A stretch of DNA of 64,000 nt from Acinetobacter sp. WCHAc010034 (GTDB taxonomy: Bacteria > Pseudomonadota > Gammaproteobacteria > Pseudomonadales > Moraxellaceae), in contig NZ_CP032279.1 in NCBI RefSeq assembly GCF_001696615.3, positions 372,001-436,000 on the forward strand, written 5' to 3'. The notes beneath the pieces were generated by a model. That model was not told the DNA's origin. It made no database searches and saw only the letters and a list, made by a program, of their open reading frames with translations. A program made the position numbers and the translations under genes. Shown piece by piece: positions 9,601 to 18,106 of this stretch (the first letter of the stretch is position 1; each line of letters opens with the position of its first letter).

Positions 9601-11187
9601 TTTGTCCGGCAGCTGCACCGCGGCGCTGCCTTTCAGCAGGCCTTTTTCCGCCATGTAGCTGAAGCTCGGCACATTCAGCTGATTGCCTTTTACATGCAGC
9701 TGCGCCTGATACTGGCCTGCCGGCAGCAGTCCCTTGTCATGGCGCGCGACAGACGCGGCCGCCTGAATATTCTGCTGCCCTTCAGCCAATGCCAGTTTGG
9801 CATTGCCTGATGCGCTGGCCAGCCAGCCAATGTACGGAACAGCGCGGTTAATATTTTTCCAGGATACATCCAGCTGCAGCGGCTGGGCTTTTTTGTTCTT
9901 TTCCGGAGCCTGATCGAGCTTGAGATTCCAGGTTTCATAGCGGTCAAAAGCAACCAATGCGGTTAAATGCAGGCCTTTTTCCAAAGTACCTTTAGACGCG
10001 ATTTTTGCATCCAGGCTTGGCGGCAGAAAGTCCTGCGCTTCCTGCGGAATCAATTTGTCTTTCGGGTTCAGCTTGTCTAGGCGGCCTTGCATATCCCAAG
10101 TGACATGGTCTTTCCAGCTGACTGCGCCGGCCAGATTCACCGCGCCTTTCATCAGCTGGCCATTCAGGCTGTCTATTGTCAGTTGATGAACCAGATCGGT
10201 ATGCATCACTGCATTGTACTGGCCTTTAGGAATTTTTTCGCCCGTCAAATCTGTAATGACATTTAAATTCAAGCGGTTAATATCGCCATTAAACCTGCCC
10301 ACACCATCCTTAATGAACAGCTTTTGCTCGGTGAGCAGAGGCAAATGGTAATTCTTAAACTTCAGCGCGCCCAGCATCGGCACATGCGGGCGCATTGGAT
10401 GCACCACAGCCCAGCCTGTCAGCAAGTCCGGGGTATTGGCGGCCACGCCGGCTTCAATGGTATCCAATGTGCCGCGCGCCGCGACCTGAATATCGCGGAC
10501 ATTCAGGCTGTCATGCAGGGCCGGCAGATTGAGCACAGCTGTCGCATTGAGCGGATACTTGCCTTCAAATTTCATGCTGCCCGTGGCATTGCGCACGTTC
10601 AGGTAACCCATATCCATGCGTGAATCTTCAAATTTCAGCGCAGTGCCAGACCACAGCGCTTCATTTAAATGAATATCATTAAAATTAACATCGGCCACAT
10701 GGATTTTGATCAGCAGGCGGTCAACATCCGCGCTGTCTACCCGCAGCACAAACGGCAGGCGGATTTCACCGAATTTAAAAGGCTCATCGCTGGGCGGAGT
10801 CTTGGTGATGATCTGCAGGTTGCGCACATCTGCGCGGCGCAGATGAATTTCCTTATTGACAATGGCGCGCCAGCCCAGCTGAACATCAGCCCGGTCAATT
10901 TTCACATCCACAGGCTTTAAGCTGACCAGAACATTGCGCAGGATAATGCCGCGCCACAAATTGCCGCCTTCATATTCATAGCGGATAATCTGCTGGCGTT
11001 CCAGCACGCGGTCGAGCAGAAACTTGCTGCCTTTATCGGTCGAAAACATTACAGCTAAAGCAGCGGCCAGCAGCAGCACGATAAACAGCAGTGAAAAAAG
11101 CACACTGCGCAAAATACCGCGCTTTTTCGGCAGCGCGTCTGGCGTATTGTCCGGAGTCTGATCCTGCTGCTGTTCTTGTTCAGCCAT
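6664..11187 (-). CDS. tamB: translocation and assembly module protein TamB
   Basis: TamB is a very long inner-membrane-anchored periplasmic protein. It spans to the outer membrane and works with TamA in outer-membrane protein assembly and lipid traffic. The product is 1507 residues. It has a cytoplasmic N-terminal stretch, a transmembrane anchor at about 25-47 (SVLFSLLFIVLLLAAALAVM), a long repetitive beta-rich body (AsmA/TamB-type) and a C-terminal DUF490 domain ending in aromatic residues (DLFYNWRF). The C-terminal segment has the typical motif GLSEQEALNALITGR. It starts 23 bases after the tamA stop, so the two are an operon in the order tamA-tamB. Confidence 0.96.
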   Translation of the reverse strand: MAEQEQQQDQTPDNTPDALPKKRGILRSVLFSLLFIVLLLAAALAVMFSTDKGSKFLLDRVLERQQIIRYEYEGGNLWRGIILRNVLVSLKPVDVKIDRADVQLGWRAIVNKEIHLRRADVRNLQIITKTPPSDEPFKFGEIRLPFVLRVDSADVDRLLIKIHVADVNFNDIHLNEALWSGTALKFEDSRMDMGYLNVRNATGSMKFEGKYPLNATAVLNLPALHDSLNVRDIQVAARGTLDTIEAGVAANTPDLLTGWAVVHPMRPHVPMLGALKFKNYHLPLLTEQKLFIKDGVGRFNGDINRLNLNVITDLTGEKIPKGQYNAVMHTDLVHQLTIDSLNGQLMKGAVNLAGAVSWKDHVTWDMQGRLDKLNPKDKLIPQEAQDFLPPSLDAKIASKGTLEKGLHLTALVAFDRYETWNLKLDQAPEKNKKAQPLQLDVSWKNINRAVPYIGWLASASGNAKLALAEGQQNIQAAASVARHDKGLLPAGQYQAQLHVKGNQLNVPSFSYMAEKGLLKGSAAVQLPDKKRQLKWNATLNAQDFNPQTIAAEAPVDRLNGSVKASGYAKPDQQIIHLDAVDLTGRLAQQNETVRLTGKSTAALMFHNEKAGGGFKSFAVNYDGSLNASQVAASKGLLSFKVSGTPELIKIAELKHDGVAGKILASGMLNLKNGIGWDVNASLVRFKPHYFASSLRGELSGNVKTQGLWSDALKRVQIQRLNLAGTLNGKPVRGKGNLALVIDSNQNGFMPQQFEANDLFLAYASNQIQASGNAQNLRLKVNAPALYEIYPGLRGRAYGYLNMQVQPRLQASANLAVDNFGFNNLFSIKKMRVQGQLPTSQTAPTLLVARMENLRSGTRQILKGEISLAGTRSAHILKVDAENKLTKFKVQLAGGFNAQNNWLGQIQKGDFDSLRTRLVQRQNASVIYTAAQSDLFIGAHCWMSQQSELCFDQPIRVSPDRGHVSFITRNVDLNDFAAFMPEGLAITGKVNGYAKASWAKGARPKIDARLLTRDGVVGLAAEDPQYLGSTMKYDEVSLIAKSVADGLQIRLDTKAPDIGTGYANVIIDPYKDSMPMRGEIAFNQIQLKVLKPFIQDVRSMGGTLSYAGKISGTLTDPLMEGEVRVKDGSISMISLPVNLTNIQLYSSVRQDSASINGAFNSGQGAGKLTGSVDWKDEPRVQLHLKAKDLLIRQAPLITAVVTPDLKLDLLPFKKRLALTGSVDVPKALISMPEPSAPVVNVSSDVRIVHEGDNQLEILRSARPWDIRADIALSLGKQVIFQGFDSRIPLIGRLNLSQRGLETAMRANGAIGVPQRVKVEAYGQSLDLNRAIARFNGPLSNPTLDIDANKSVQGSTVGFRVTGTASGPNIQIYNDAGLSEQEALNALITGRINEGSSALSQTEGFKSDVNNTIAAAGISMGLGGTRALTNQIGRTFGLSGLALDAQGTGDDTQVSVTGYITPDLFIRYGVGVFTPVNKLTLRYQMNQRLYLEASQSLERAIDLFYNWRF

Positions 11188-11210
11188 AATGGTCTTAAGT
11201 CACCTGAAAA

Positions 11211-13958
11211 TTAGAGTTGCGAGCCAATAAAGAAATGGATGCGGATTGGATGATTTTCATCTGAAAGGCCGGCCGCAACATCCACGCGGATTGGGCCGAT
11301 CGGCGATGCCCAGCGCAGGCCCAAACCGGCGCTGTAGGCCGTTTCAGTATTGAACGCCTTGTCATAGGCGTTGCCGACGTCGCTGAATACCGCAGCGCGC
11401 CAGCCTTCCTGAAACTGGTAATTGTATTCCAGTGATCCGACAGCCAAAGCCTGGCCGCCGACTTTAAAGCCGTTTTCTTCAGCCGCCAGGCTTTTATAGT
11501 CAAAACCGCGGATGGTCTGGTCGCCGCCGGTAAAATAGCGCAGGTTATACGGCACTTTGGCAAAATCTTCCGTCACAATATAGCCGAGGTCGCTGCGCCC
11601 GACAAACTGATGGTTGTCATTTTCGCCAAGGGAGTAAATAAAGCGCCAGCCTGCGCTCAAGATCGCCATATCCGCATCGGAGAGCAATTTTTCGGAACCC
11701 AGCTCAACCTTGTAGGTCTGCTTAAAGCCTTTAGCCGGGTTCACGCGCTTGTCGCTGACAGTGCGCGATACTTCATAGCCCAGCAGCAGGGATTCCTGCT
11801 CGCTGTTGGCGTTGACCAAAAATGCATCCGGAATTTTGCTTGCATCCATAATGCCGCTTTGCGTAATGCGGTCCAGGCGGTAGCGCAGGCCAAAGGTCTG
11901 CTGCCAGGTGCCGCGCGGATTTTTAATCACGCGGTCCGCCCCAGCAACGGCCGATTCAATCATCAGGCTCACATCCTGACCGACATCTTTGCGCTCTTCG
12001 CGCTCATAGCCGCCCACCAGGCTGATGTAGTCATTCAGCGGATGCTTGTACGGCATGTTGTAGCGCCCGTCTATCGCCTGGCGGATAGTTGAAACTTCCA
12101 TGTTGGCGTCAAAAGAATGCCCTCGGCTGTTGACAATCGCGCGGCGGTACTGGCCGCGCAGGCGCGGTCCGGTGTCTGTGCCGAAACCTGCGCCGATTTC
12201 AGCGCTGTTCAGCTTATCTGCATTCAGGGTCACAATCACCGGCACTTTTTTCTCTTCGCGCGCCTGCGCTTTCAAGCGGTCCTGTTCCTGCTCTTTCTGC
12301 TCCTGCTGGCTCTGCATTGCGCGCAAGCGGCCATTTTTTTCGCGCTCACTGACGCCGGCAAACTGCGCTTCATTCACCAGGCTCTGCGAAACTTCCTTAT
12401 TGGAAGCAACCGCTTTTTTGTCCTGCACGGCAACTGCGCTTTCTTCCAGCTGATTCTGATCAACCAGCGCCTGAATATCCGGCGGCAGCTCTAAAGGATG
12501 CTCAATAGGATCCGGGCGCACCGCGTCAACCAGCGTGTAGTTGAAATAGCGTGAGTTGGTTAAGTTGTTGGCCAGGCCATTAACCCGCCAGAAGGTATAA
12601 TCTGCGCCATCATCCCATGTCACCAAGCTTTCTAGAATGTCCATATCCAGCGGGAACGGCGCATCCGGATTGCTCATGCGGAATTCAACCTTGCCCAGCT
12701 TATAGCGCTCGCCGGTTTCATAGCGCAGGTTAATGTCGGCGGTATTCTGCGGCTGCGCGACTTTAACGTCATGCAGGCGCCAGTAGGAATCAAAATAGCC
12801 GTTATTTGAGGCTGCATCGGCAATCCGGGCTTTGGTGGTTTCATAGTCCCCATGATGCAGAATATCTCCCACATCCTGATCCGGCAGGACGCTGATCACC
12901 TGGAACTGCGCTTCATTGGCGCCGCTGCCGCTGAACTCGACATTATGCGCTTTAATCAGCACAGGCGTATTGGGCGTGACTGCAACCTTGACGCGGTTAT
13001 TGCTGACTTTTTCAAACTTGAATTCAGCATTATAAAAGCCGACCGCCTGAGCCGCCTGATTGGACAGCGTTCTGAGCTGCGGCAGCGCCGAAGGAAAGTC
13101 GCTGAAGGACTCTACAGTAAAGCTGGACAGCTTGCCTTTAATATTGGCTTTTAAGTCTTCCACGGCCGCCGCATAGGCTTTGCCGGACGCCTCACTGCTA
13201 TTTTCACTGGCCCGGATCACCACATCCGCGCTGATGCGGGGCACTTTTGCGGTGTTCAATTCGCGCGGCGGGCGCACTTTGTACCACAGGCGCGTCAGGA
13301 AGCCCGGCTCTTTATCGCTGAGCGGCAGCACGGCGGCGAAAGGATCATCCTGCGGGCCGGCAGCGGGGTTGCTTGAAATGGAAATTTCACTGTCCGCACG
13401 GATGCTTTGCATCAGCTGATCGACATTGACCGGCGCCTGATTAATTTGCGCCAATTCCTGCTGGGTAATATCCGCAACCGCATTTTCAGCATGTTGATTC
13501 GCGCGGTAATTCTGCGCTTCGCGCTTGGCTTCTTCCGCCACCTGCAGGATTTCATTGGCCATGTGCTGGTCAATCGGCGCTATGGGCAAATCATCCAGCT
13601 CTTCAAATTCAATCGGCTTGAAGGCTTCAATCGGCGCGGCGGCATTTTCTTGCTGCTGCAGCATCTGCATGCTGTCCGGGCCTTGCTCAGGCACAGGCAT
13701 GGCCTGCACGCTTGGCGCCGCCGCTGGCGCCTGCAGTTCCTGCATGGCATCGCCGCGCTGCAGTTCTTCCGCCATTTCCGCCAGCGCTGCGCCTGCAGGC
13801 TGAGCCTGGGTTCCAGCCGCTTCCTGCGCCATGCCCTGCTGCGCCAGAAGCGTTAAAAAGATGCTCATCCATAGGCGTTTATTGCTATGATGCCGGTGTA
13901 CGATATGACTCATACTCAGGTAAAGCGCGGTCTTTTTAAAATTTATTTTTGCGGGCAT
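11211..13958 (-). CDS. tamA: TamA/BamA-family outer membrane assembly protein with long N-terminal region
   Basis: This is the outer-membrane partner of TamB. The C-terminal half is a 16-strand Omp85 beta-barrel, seen in GAGFGTDTGPRLRGQYRR, FTGGDQTIRGFDYKS and the end HFFIGSQL. POTRA domains precede it. At up to 915 residues it is much longer than enteric TamA (about 577). The excess is an N-terminal periplasmic region rich in Gln, Ala and Glu, plus a charged Gln/Lys/Glu linker between the POTRA domains and the barrel (about residues 500-590). The start is uncertain. Met16 at 13913 or the Met just before the signal peptide (ending MAQ) are equally possible, and no start has a strong Shine-Dalgarno sequence. 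Confidence 0.93.
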   Translation of the reverse strand: MPAKINFKKTALYLSMSHIVHRHHSNKRLWMSIFLTLLAQQGMAQEAAGTQAQPAGAALAEMAEELQRGDAMQELQAPAAAPSVQAMPVPEQGPDSMQMLQQQENAAAPIEAFKPIEFEELDDLPIAPIDQHMANEILQVAEEAKREAQNYRANQHAENAVADITQQELAQINQAPVNVDQLMQSIRADSEISISSNPAAGPQDDPFAAVLPLSDKEPGFLTRLWYKVRPPRELNTAKVPRISADVVIRASENSSEASGKAYAAAVEDLKANIKGKLSSFTVESFSDFPSALPQLRTLSNQAAQAVGFYNAEFKFEKVSNNRVKVAVTPNTPVLIKAHNVEFSGSGANEAQFQVISVLPDQDVGDILHHGDYETTKARIADAASNNGYFDSYWRLHDVKVAQPQNTADINLRYETGERYKLGKVEFRMSNPDAPFPLDMDILESLVTWDDGADYTFWRVNGLANNLTNSRYFNYTLVDAVRPDPIEHPLELPPDIQALVDQNQLEESAVAVQDKKAVASNKEVSQSLVNEAQFAGVSEREKNGRLRAMQSQQEQKEQEQDRLKAQAREEKKVPVIVTLNADKLNSAEIGAGFGTDTGPRLRGQYRRAIVNSRGHSFDANMEVSTIRQAIDGRYNMPYKHPLNDYISLVGGYEREERKDVGQDVSLMIESAVAGADRVIKNPRGTWQQTFGLRYRLDRITQSGIMDASKIPDAFLVNANSEQESLLLGYEVSRTVSDKRVNPAKGFKQTYKVELGSEKLLSDADMAILSAGWRFIYSLGENDNHQFVGRSDLGYIVTEDFAKVPYNLRYFTGGDQTIRGFDYKSLAAEENGFKVGGQALAVGSLEYNYQFQEGWRAAVFSDVGNAYDKAFNTETAYSAGLGLRWASPIGPIRVDVAAGLSDENHPIRIHFFIGSQL

Positions 13959-14135
13959 AGCAAACTCTAAACAAATTCATTACGTTAGGGGCTGTCAGCC
14001 AAAGAATGCCGGCTGTAAAATTCCAGTCCGCCGGGCTTTCACCATCCCCTAGGCTCAAAGTATCTTACATGATTTTTTTAGAGATTTTACCAAACAATCA
14101 CATTTCTTAATAAAACTTAATGCAGCACTAATCAT

Positions 14136-15455
14136 ATGAAGAACAGCGAACATCTTCTAGCTACCCGCCGTTTTCTGCCCATGTTTTTAACCCAGTTTTT
14201 CGGGGCATTGAATGACAATGTTTACAAGCAGGCCCTGCTTCTGGTCATTACCTACGGATGGATTCAGCAGCAGGCCGCTGAAATCAGCACCTTAAATAAT
14301 TTAGCCGCTTTGCTGTTCATTCTGCCCTACTTTATTTTTTCTGCGACGGCCGGACAGCTGGCGGATAAATATGAGCGCTCGCAGCTGGTGCGCCTGCTTA
14401 AGATTGCTGAAATTCTGATTATGCTGATCGGCTCGGCCGGCTTCCTGCTGGGAAATCTGTGGCTGCTGCTGCTGGCGCTGTTTTTAATGGGCACGCATTC
14501 CACCTTCTTTGGCCCGATTAAGTACGCCATTTTGCCTGAAATTTTAAAGCCGAATGAATTGATGTCCGGCAATGCCCTGTTCCAGTCTGGCACGTCCATG
14601 GCCATTCTGATCGGCATGATCTTGGGCGGTGCGGTGATTTCGGCATCTCAGGGCAATTTGCTGTGGATCAGCATAGCCGTGCTAGCGATTGCTTGCTTAG
14701 GCTATTTATCCAGCCGCTTTATTCTTCAGCAGGAAGTGACCTCGCCGCAGATTCAGGTCGACTGGAACTTTTTCCGCACCAGCCTGCAAACCCTAAAATA
14801 TGCCAAAAGCCTGCCGGTGATTTTTTTAATTCTTTTGGGCAACTCCTGGTACTGGTTCTATGGCGCCACTTATCTGACCCAAATTCCGCAGCTGACCCAG
14901 CAGAATCTGCATGCGTCTGAAAACGTAGTCAGCCTGCTACTGACTTTATTTTCGGTCGGGATTGGCGCCGGCTCGCTGCTGTGCCGCAGAATCGGCGGTT
15001 CGGCCGTGAATATTAAAATGGTGCCGCTGGGCGCTGTCGGGCTGACGCTGTTTGCGCTGTATTTAGCCGCCAGTCTGTCTTTTGTACCTGAACGCAGCGG
15101 CCCTTTGCTGGGCCTGTCTGAGATTTTTCACGGCGGCTGGAGCTATTACCATGTGATGCTTGCAGTGACCCTGCTGGGCATCAGCGGCGGTTTTTATATT
15201 GTCCCGCTGTACGCCATGATGCAGGCCTATTCTCCGCGCTCGCACCGCGCCCGCGTGGTGGCCGCCAACAACATTTTAAATGCCGTTTTCATGGTATCCT
15301 CTGCTATATTCTCGATTATCATCTTAAGCATTCTGAAGATTGATATTAAAATACTGTTCTGCATTACGGCAGTGCTGAGCGCCATTTTTAGCATTTGGCT
15401 GCTGCGGCGCTTAAAGCCGATGCTTAAAACTGCGCAAGACTCACTGGAGGGTTAA
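14136..15455 (+). CDS. MFS transporter, LplT-like (lysophospholipid transporter type)
   Basis: This 439-residue protein has about 12 membrane segments and a short soluble N-terminus. The start FLTQFFGALNDNVYKQALLLV is characteristic of the LplT branch of the major facilitator superfamily, which flips lysophospholipids across the inner membrane for re-acylation. Other family signs are GQLADKYERSQLVR and GPIKYAILPE. It stops 4 bases before coq7 and its end holds that gene's Shine-Dalgarno (GGAGG), so the two are co-transcribed. The substrate is inferred from family resemblance only. No acyltransferase gene is adjacent, unlike the lplT-aas pair of enterics. Confidence 0.88.
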   Translation: MKNSEHLLATRRFLPMFLTQFFGALNDNVYKQALLLVITYGWIQQQAAEISTLNNLAALLFILPYFIFSATAGQLADKYERSQLVRLLKIAEILIMLIGSAGFLLGNLWLLLLALFLMGTHSTFFGPIKYAILPEILKPNELMSGNALFQSGTSMAILIGMILGGAVISASQGNLLWISIAVLAIACLGYLSSRFILQQEVTSPQIQVDWNFFRTSLQTLKYAKSLPVIFLILLGNSWYWFYGATYLTQIPQLTQQNLHASENVVSLLLTLFSVGIGAGSLLCRRIGGSAVNIKMVPLGAVGLTLFALYLAASLSFVPERSGPLLGLSEIFHGGWSYYHVMLAVTLLGISGGFYIVPLYAMMQAYSPRSHRARVVAANNILNAVFMVSSAIFSIIILSILKIDIKILFCITAVLSAIFSIWLLRRLKPMLKTAQDSLEG

Positions 15456-15459
15456 TTTC

Positions 15460-16095
15460 ATGCGTCAATATACTGGTGTCGACAAGCTGATTCATTCTTT
15501 TGATCAGGCTTTGCGCAGCTTAGTTCCCGGTTCGACTGCAGCCCATAGAGAAAATCCAGGCGTTCAGGCCGATGCCAAGCTTGCGGTGAGCGAAGCGCGC
15601 CATGTTGCGGGGCTGATGCGGGTCAATCACAGCGGCGAAGTCTGCGCGCAGGCGCTGTACCACGGCCAGGCGCTGACCGCCAAGCTGCCGAACGTGCGCC
15701 GCGAGATGGAACAGGCAGCCATTGAAGAACAGGACCACCTGGCCTGGTGCGAAGACCGCTTGAAAGAGCTGGACAGCCATACCAGCCTGCTGAACCCTGT
15801 CTGGTACGGCCTTTCTTTTGGCATGGGCGCGATTGCCGGGATTGCCGGCGACAAATACAGCCTTGGCTTTGTGGCGGAAACAGAGCGCCAAGTCAGCATG
15901 CATCTGCAGCATCACATCAGCCAATTGCCGCAGCAGGATGAGCGTTCACGCAAGATTCTGGTGCAGATGAATGAAGATGAGCTGCATCACCGCGACACGG
16001 CTTTAAATGCCGGCGGCGTAGATTTGCCGGCCGCGGTAAAGATTACCATGACGGCTATTTCCAAGCTGATGACCAAAACCAGCTATTACATTTAA
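15460..16095 (+). CDS. coq7: demethoxyubiquinone hydroxylase (Coq7/UbiF-type di-iron enzyme)
   Basis: Coq7 hydroxylates 2-polyprenyl-3-methyl-6-methoxy-1,4-benzoquinol, the penultimate step of ubiquinone synthesis. The 211-residue protein shows the duplicated di-iron binding pattern. Likely ligands are Glu60 (HSGEVCAQ), Glu90 and His93 (EEQDH), Glu142 (ETERQV), Glu174 and His177 (EDELHH). A GGAGG precedes the ATG, and the gene sits 4 bases after the transporter gene. A terminator follows at 16121. The membrane-surface helices usual for the family are present (GLSFGMGAIAGIAG). Confidence 0.97.
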   Translation: MRQYTGVDKLIHSFDQALRSLVPGSTAAHRENPGVQADAKLAVSEARHVAGLMRVNHSGEVCAQALYHGQALTAKLPNVRREMEQAAIEEQDHLAWCEDRLKELDSHTSLLNPVWYGLSFGMGAIAGIAGDKYSLGFVAETERQVSMHLQHHISQLPQQDERSRKILVQMNEDELHHRDTALNAGGVDLPAAVKITMTAISKLMTKTSYYI

Positions 16096-16120
16096 GCGTT
16101 TTCATATTTGCTTAAATCTA

Positions 16121-16148
16121 AGCCTGCTTTTCAGCAGGCTTTATTTTA
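16121..16148 (+). terminator. terminator after coq7
   Basis: AGCCTGC pairs with GCAGGCT, followed by TTATTTTA. Confidence 0.88.
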
Positions 16149-16499
16149 TGCTGATGAATCACCCCATATACCCAGCAATGCTGATCAGTTAAGGAGTTTC
16201 GCTGTAAACGTCTTAACCTTTTGGACTATTCACGGCGGAGTCTTACCGTTTTAAATCGAATTTTTGGAGCTCGTTTTGTTCTTTTGTTTCGCCAAAAGAA
16301 CCAAAAGCATTTGTCATCCGCGAAACCTGTTCACTTTCTGCACTTAAATAATTTTGTTGCAAAAATAGTCCATTTCAAAAGCCTGATAGGTTGCGGATGA
16401 CGCTTCCGCGTATCAAACAATATCGCAAGTTTTAAAAAGAAAAAGCCTGTCAGCTTCTTAAGTAACTGACATTACATATGCTAAGAGATTGATAAACCT
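16149..16499. repeat. intergenic region with nested inverted repeats
   Basis: No gene is seen. There is a perfect 9-base inverted repeat GTTCTTTTG/CAAAAGAAC (16278-16286 and 16293-16301). A second pair, GTCATCCGC/GCGGATGAC (16313-16321 and 16393-16401), lies about 70 bases apart. The first motif type recurs between genes in many gammaproteobacteria. I read the stretch as a decayed small repeat element rather than a gene. Confidence 0.5.
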
Positions 16500-17012
16500 A
16501 TGAAGATCCGCCCTGAAACAGCACAGGATTACCCTGCTATTGAAAAGCTGATTTACGCAGCCTTTTTAAACCATCCGCACCATGCGCCTGGCGCCCTGCC
16601 CACAGAACATTTAATTGTGGCACGCCTGCGTCAAAATAACGCCATGAGCCTGGCGCTGGTTGCTGAAGATCAAAATCAGATTGCGGGCCATATCGCCTTT
16701 TCCCCCATCAGCATTAACGGCCAGCCATCGCAGTGGTATGGGCTTGGCCCGGTTTCGGTCCTGCCATCCATGCAGAATCAAGGCATTGGCTCACAGCTGA
16801 TTCATGCAGGCTTGGAGATTTTAACAGCGCGCAAGGCTGCAGGCGCCGTGCTTCTGGGTGAGCCGGAATACTATCAGCGCTTCGGCTTTCAGGCGCATCC
16901 GCATTTAGCTTTGCCCGGCGTGCCGGCAGAATATTTCCTGATTAAGCCTTTAACCGACAGCGCTGACATACCGCAAGGCACCGCCGCCTATGATGCAGCT
17001 TTTGCAGGCTAA
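16500..17012 (+). CDS. GNAT-family N-acetyltransferase
   Basis: This 170-residue protein has the acetyl-CoA binding motif of the GNAT fold: VLPSMQNQGIGSQLI, with Gln92-x-x-Gly95-x-Gly97. The following EPEYYQRFGFQ motif is typical of the YhbS-like subgroup, which acts on small molecules or on protein N-termini of unknown identity. It has no close operon partner. The start codon at 16500 gives a standard GNAT N-terminus (MKIRPETAQDYPAI). The substrate cannot be told from sequence. Confidence 0.93.
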   Translation: MKIRPETAQDYPAIEKLIYAAFLNHPHHAPGALPTEHLIVARLRQNNAMSLALVAEDQNQIAGHIAFSPISINGQPSQWYGLGPVSVLPSMQNQGIGSQLIHAGLEILTARKAAGAVLLGEPEYYQRFGFQAHPHLALPGVPAEYFLIKPLTDSADIPQGTAAYDAAFAG

Positions 17013-17096
17013 CCCGCCTGCATCCAAAGTTCATTTTACTCAACTGACTCAACCAGGAGCAGTGGCGCAGCGGCAGCGGCTTAAGTTTCCAGCTTT

Positions 17097-17606
17097 TTAG
17101 TCTTGGCCAATCAGCAGCTTGAATGACTCAGGCGCAAATTTTGCAGTTTCTTTCGGCAGCAGGGACGGATTGCTAGGATAGGCCTGCCCGTTAAATTTTA
17201 AAACCACTGTACCGTTGCCTTTGCTGTACACGGCCAGATTTTTCCAGCCCTGGCTGGTTGCCGACAGCACATAAATTTGAGGACCGGCAACGGTCACTTT
17301 ATTGACCAGCTGAAATTCCTGCTGATCCAGACCCCGGAAAATCAGCATTGTGCAGCCGCCGGAACCGCACCAGTCAGGCCCCTGCAGCAAAACCACAGCA
17401 TCATCCACGCCGTCACCGTTCAGGTCATCAAAGGCCTTGAGGTATGTGGCCTGATCTTGGGTATAGCTATGCACAGCCTGCTGCAGCTGTTCAGCAGCCT
17501 TGCTCGGACCTTGCTGATTCAGGCTTTGCGCCGGCTGTTTGCTCAAAGCTGTGCATCCGTTCAAAGCAATGGCTAAGCATAAAGCGCTTAAATATTTATA
17601 TTTCAT
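17097..17606 (-). CDS. lipoprotein with FG-GAP-like segment, 169 aa
   Basis: The start at 17606 gives a lipoprotein signal (MKYKYLSALCLAIALNGC, lipobox ALNGC). The longer frame to 17657 lacks a signal and overlaps the folK-like gene, so I reject it. A calcium-binding-like loop, DLNGDGVDDAVVLL, resembles an FG-GAP/EF-hand-like turn, and WCGSGGCTM holds a probable disulfide pair. It is probably exported and outer-membrane anchored. I do not recognise the exact family. It follows folB and folK on the minus strand and could share their transcript. Confidence 0.82.
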   Translation of the reverse strand: MKYKYLSALCLAIALNGCTALSKQPAQSLNQQGPSKAAEQLQQAVHSYTQDQATYLKAFDDLNGDGVDDAVVLLQGPDWCGSGGCTMLIFRGLDQQEFQLVNKVTVAGPQIYVLSATSQGWKNLAVYSKGNGTVVLKFNGQAYPSNPSLLPKETAKFAPESFKLLIGQD

Positions 17607-17653
17607 CTCAAACTCTGCAGTTGTATTTTTGACAGCGGCGGCCGCCAGCTGTT

Positions 17654-18106
17654 TCATTCTAACGCTGAACAGGCTGAAAGCTCAATTGCTGGAAATTGGT
17701 GCGCAACGTGCTGAAAAAACGCATGCGCCCACAGATCCAGCATTGGAATTTTGACATCCAAGGCCAAAGGCATTTTCTGCGGATTAAACTGCATTTGATC
17801 CAGATGCTTACCCCATGCGATCAGGTCTGCATCTAAAGAAATCTGGTGCGATGGACGGATCCGGCCGGAATCCGCTTCCATTTTTTTCAGCAAAGCGGTC
17901 ATTTCTTCAAGCGCCAAATGGCTGGTCAGCAAACAGGCGGAATTCCAGTAATCTGCGCCTATGCCGTCACGGCACGGAATCACATAAATCTTGGAAAATT
18001 CAGCAGCGCCCAGCGCTGAAATCTGCTGCAGGGCGCTGCGGAAATGCTGTTCAGGATTGAAATTACTCGCCAGCGCTAGGGCGAAAATCGTTTCGGTGGC
18101 GTTCAA
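17654..18106 (-). CDS. divergent HPPK-like protein (FolK-type pyrophosphokinase)
   Basis: The family transfers pyrophosphate from ATP to 6-hydroxymethyl-dihydropterin in folate synthesis. The family signature region is present but altered: RPSHQISLDADLIAW, with the two metal-binding Asp kept (LDADL) and the usual Pro-Arg-Thr replaced by Ser-His-Gln. The start is a TTG (18104-18106) with AGGA upstream. It overlaps the end of folB by 44 bases, so the two are translationally coupled. Because many bacteria carry a canonical folK beside panB, this may be a second, specialised copy. Pterin activity is likely but not certain. Confidence 0.78.
   Translation of the reverse strand: MNATETIFALALASNFNPEQHFRSALQQISALGAAEFSKIYVIPCRDGIGADYWNSACLLTSHLALEEMTALLKKMEADSGRIRPSHQISLDADLIAWGKHLDQMQFNPQKMPLALDVKIPMLDLWAHAFFQHVAHQFPAIELSACSALE

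Noticed and set aside
9690..9953. Open frame inside tamB
   Set aside because: Same strand in another frame; the translation is Arg/Ser-rich without any family sign. It is a GC-driven shadow.
17013..17096. GC-rich segment GGAGCAGTGGCGCAGCGGCAGCGGC considered as a tRNA part
   Set aside because: No cloverleaf, no T-loop and no matching acceptor stem.
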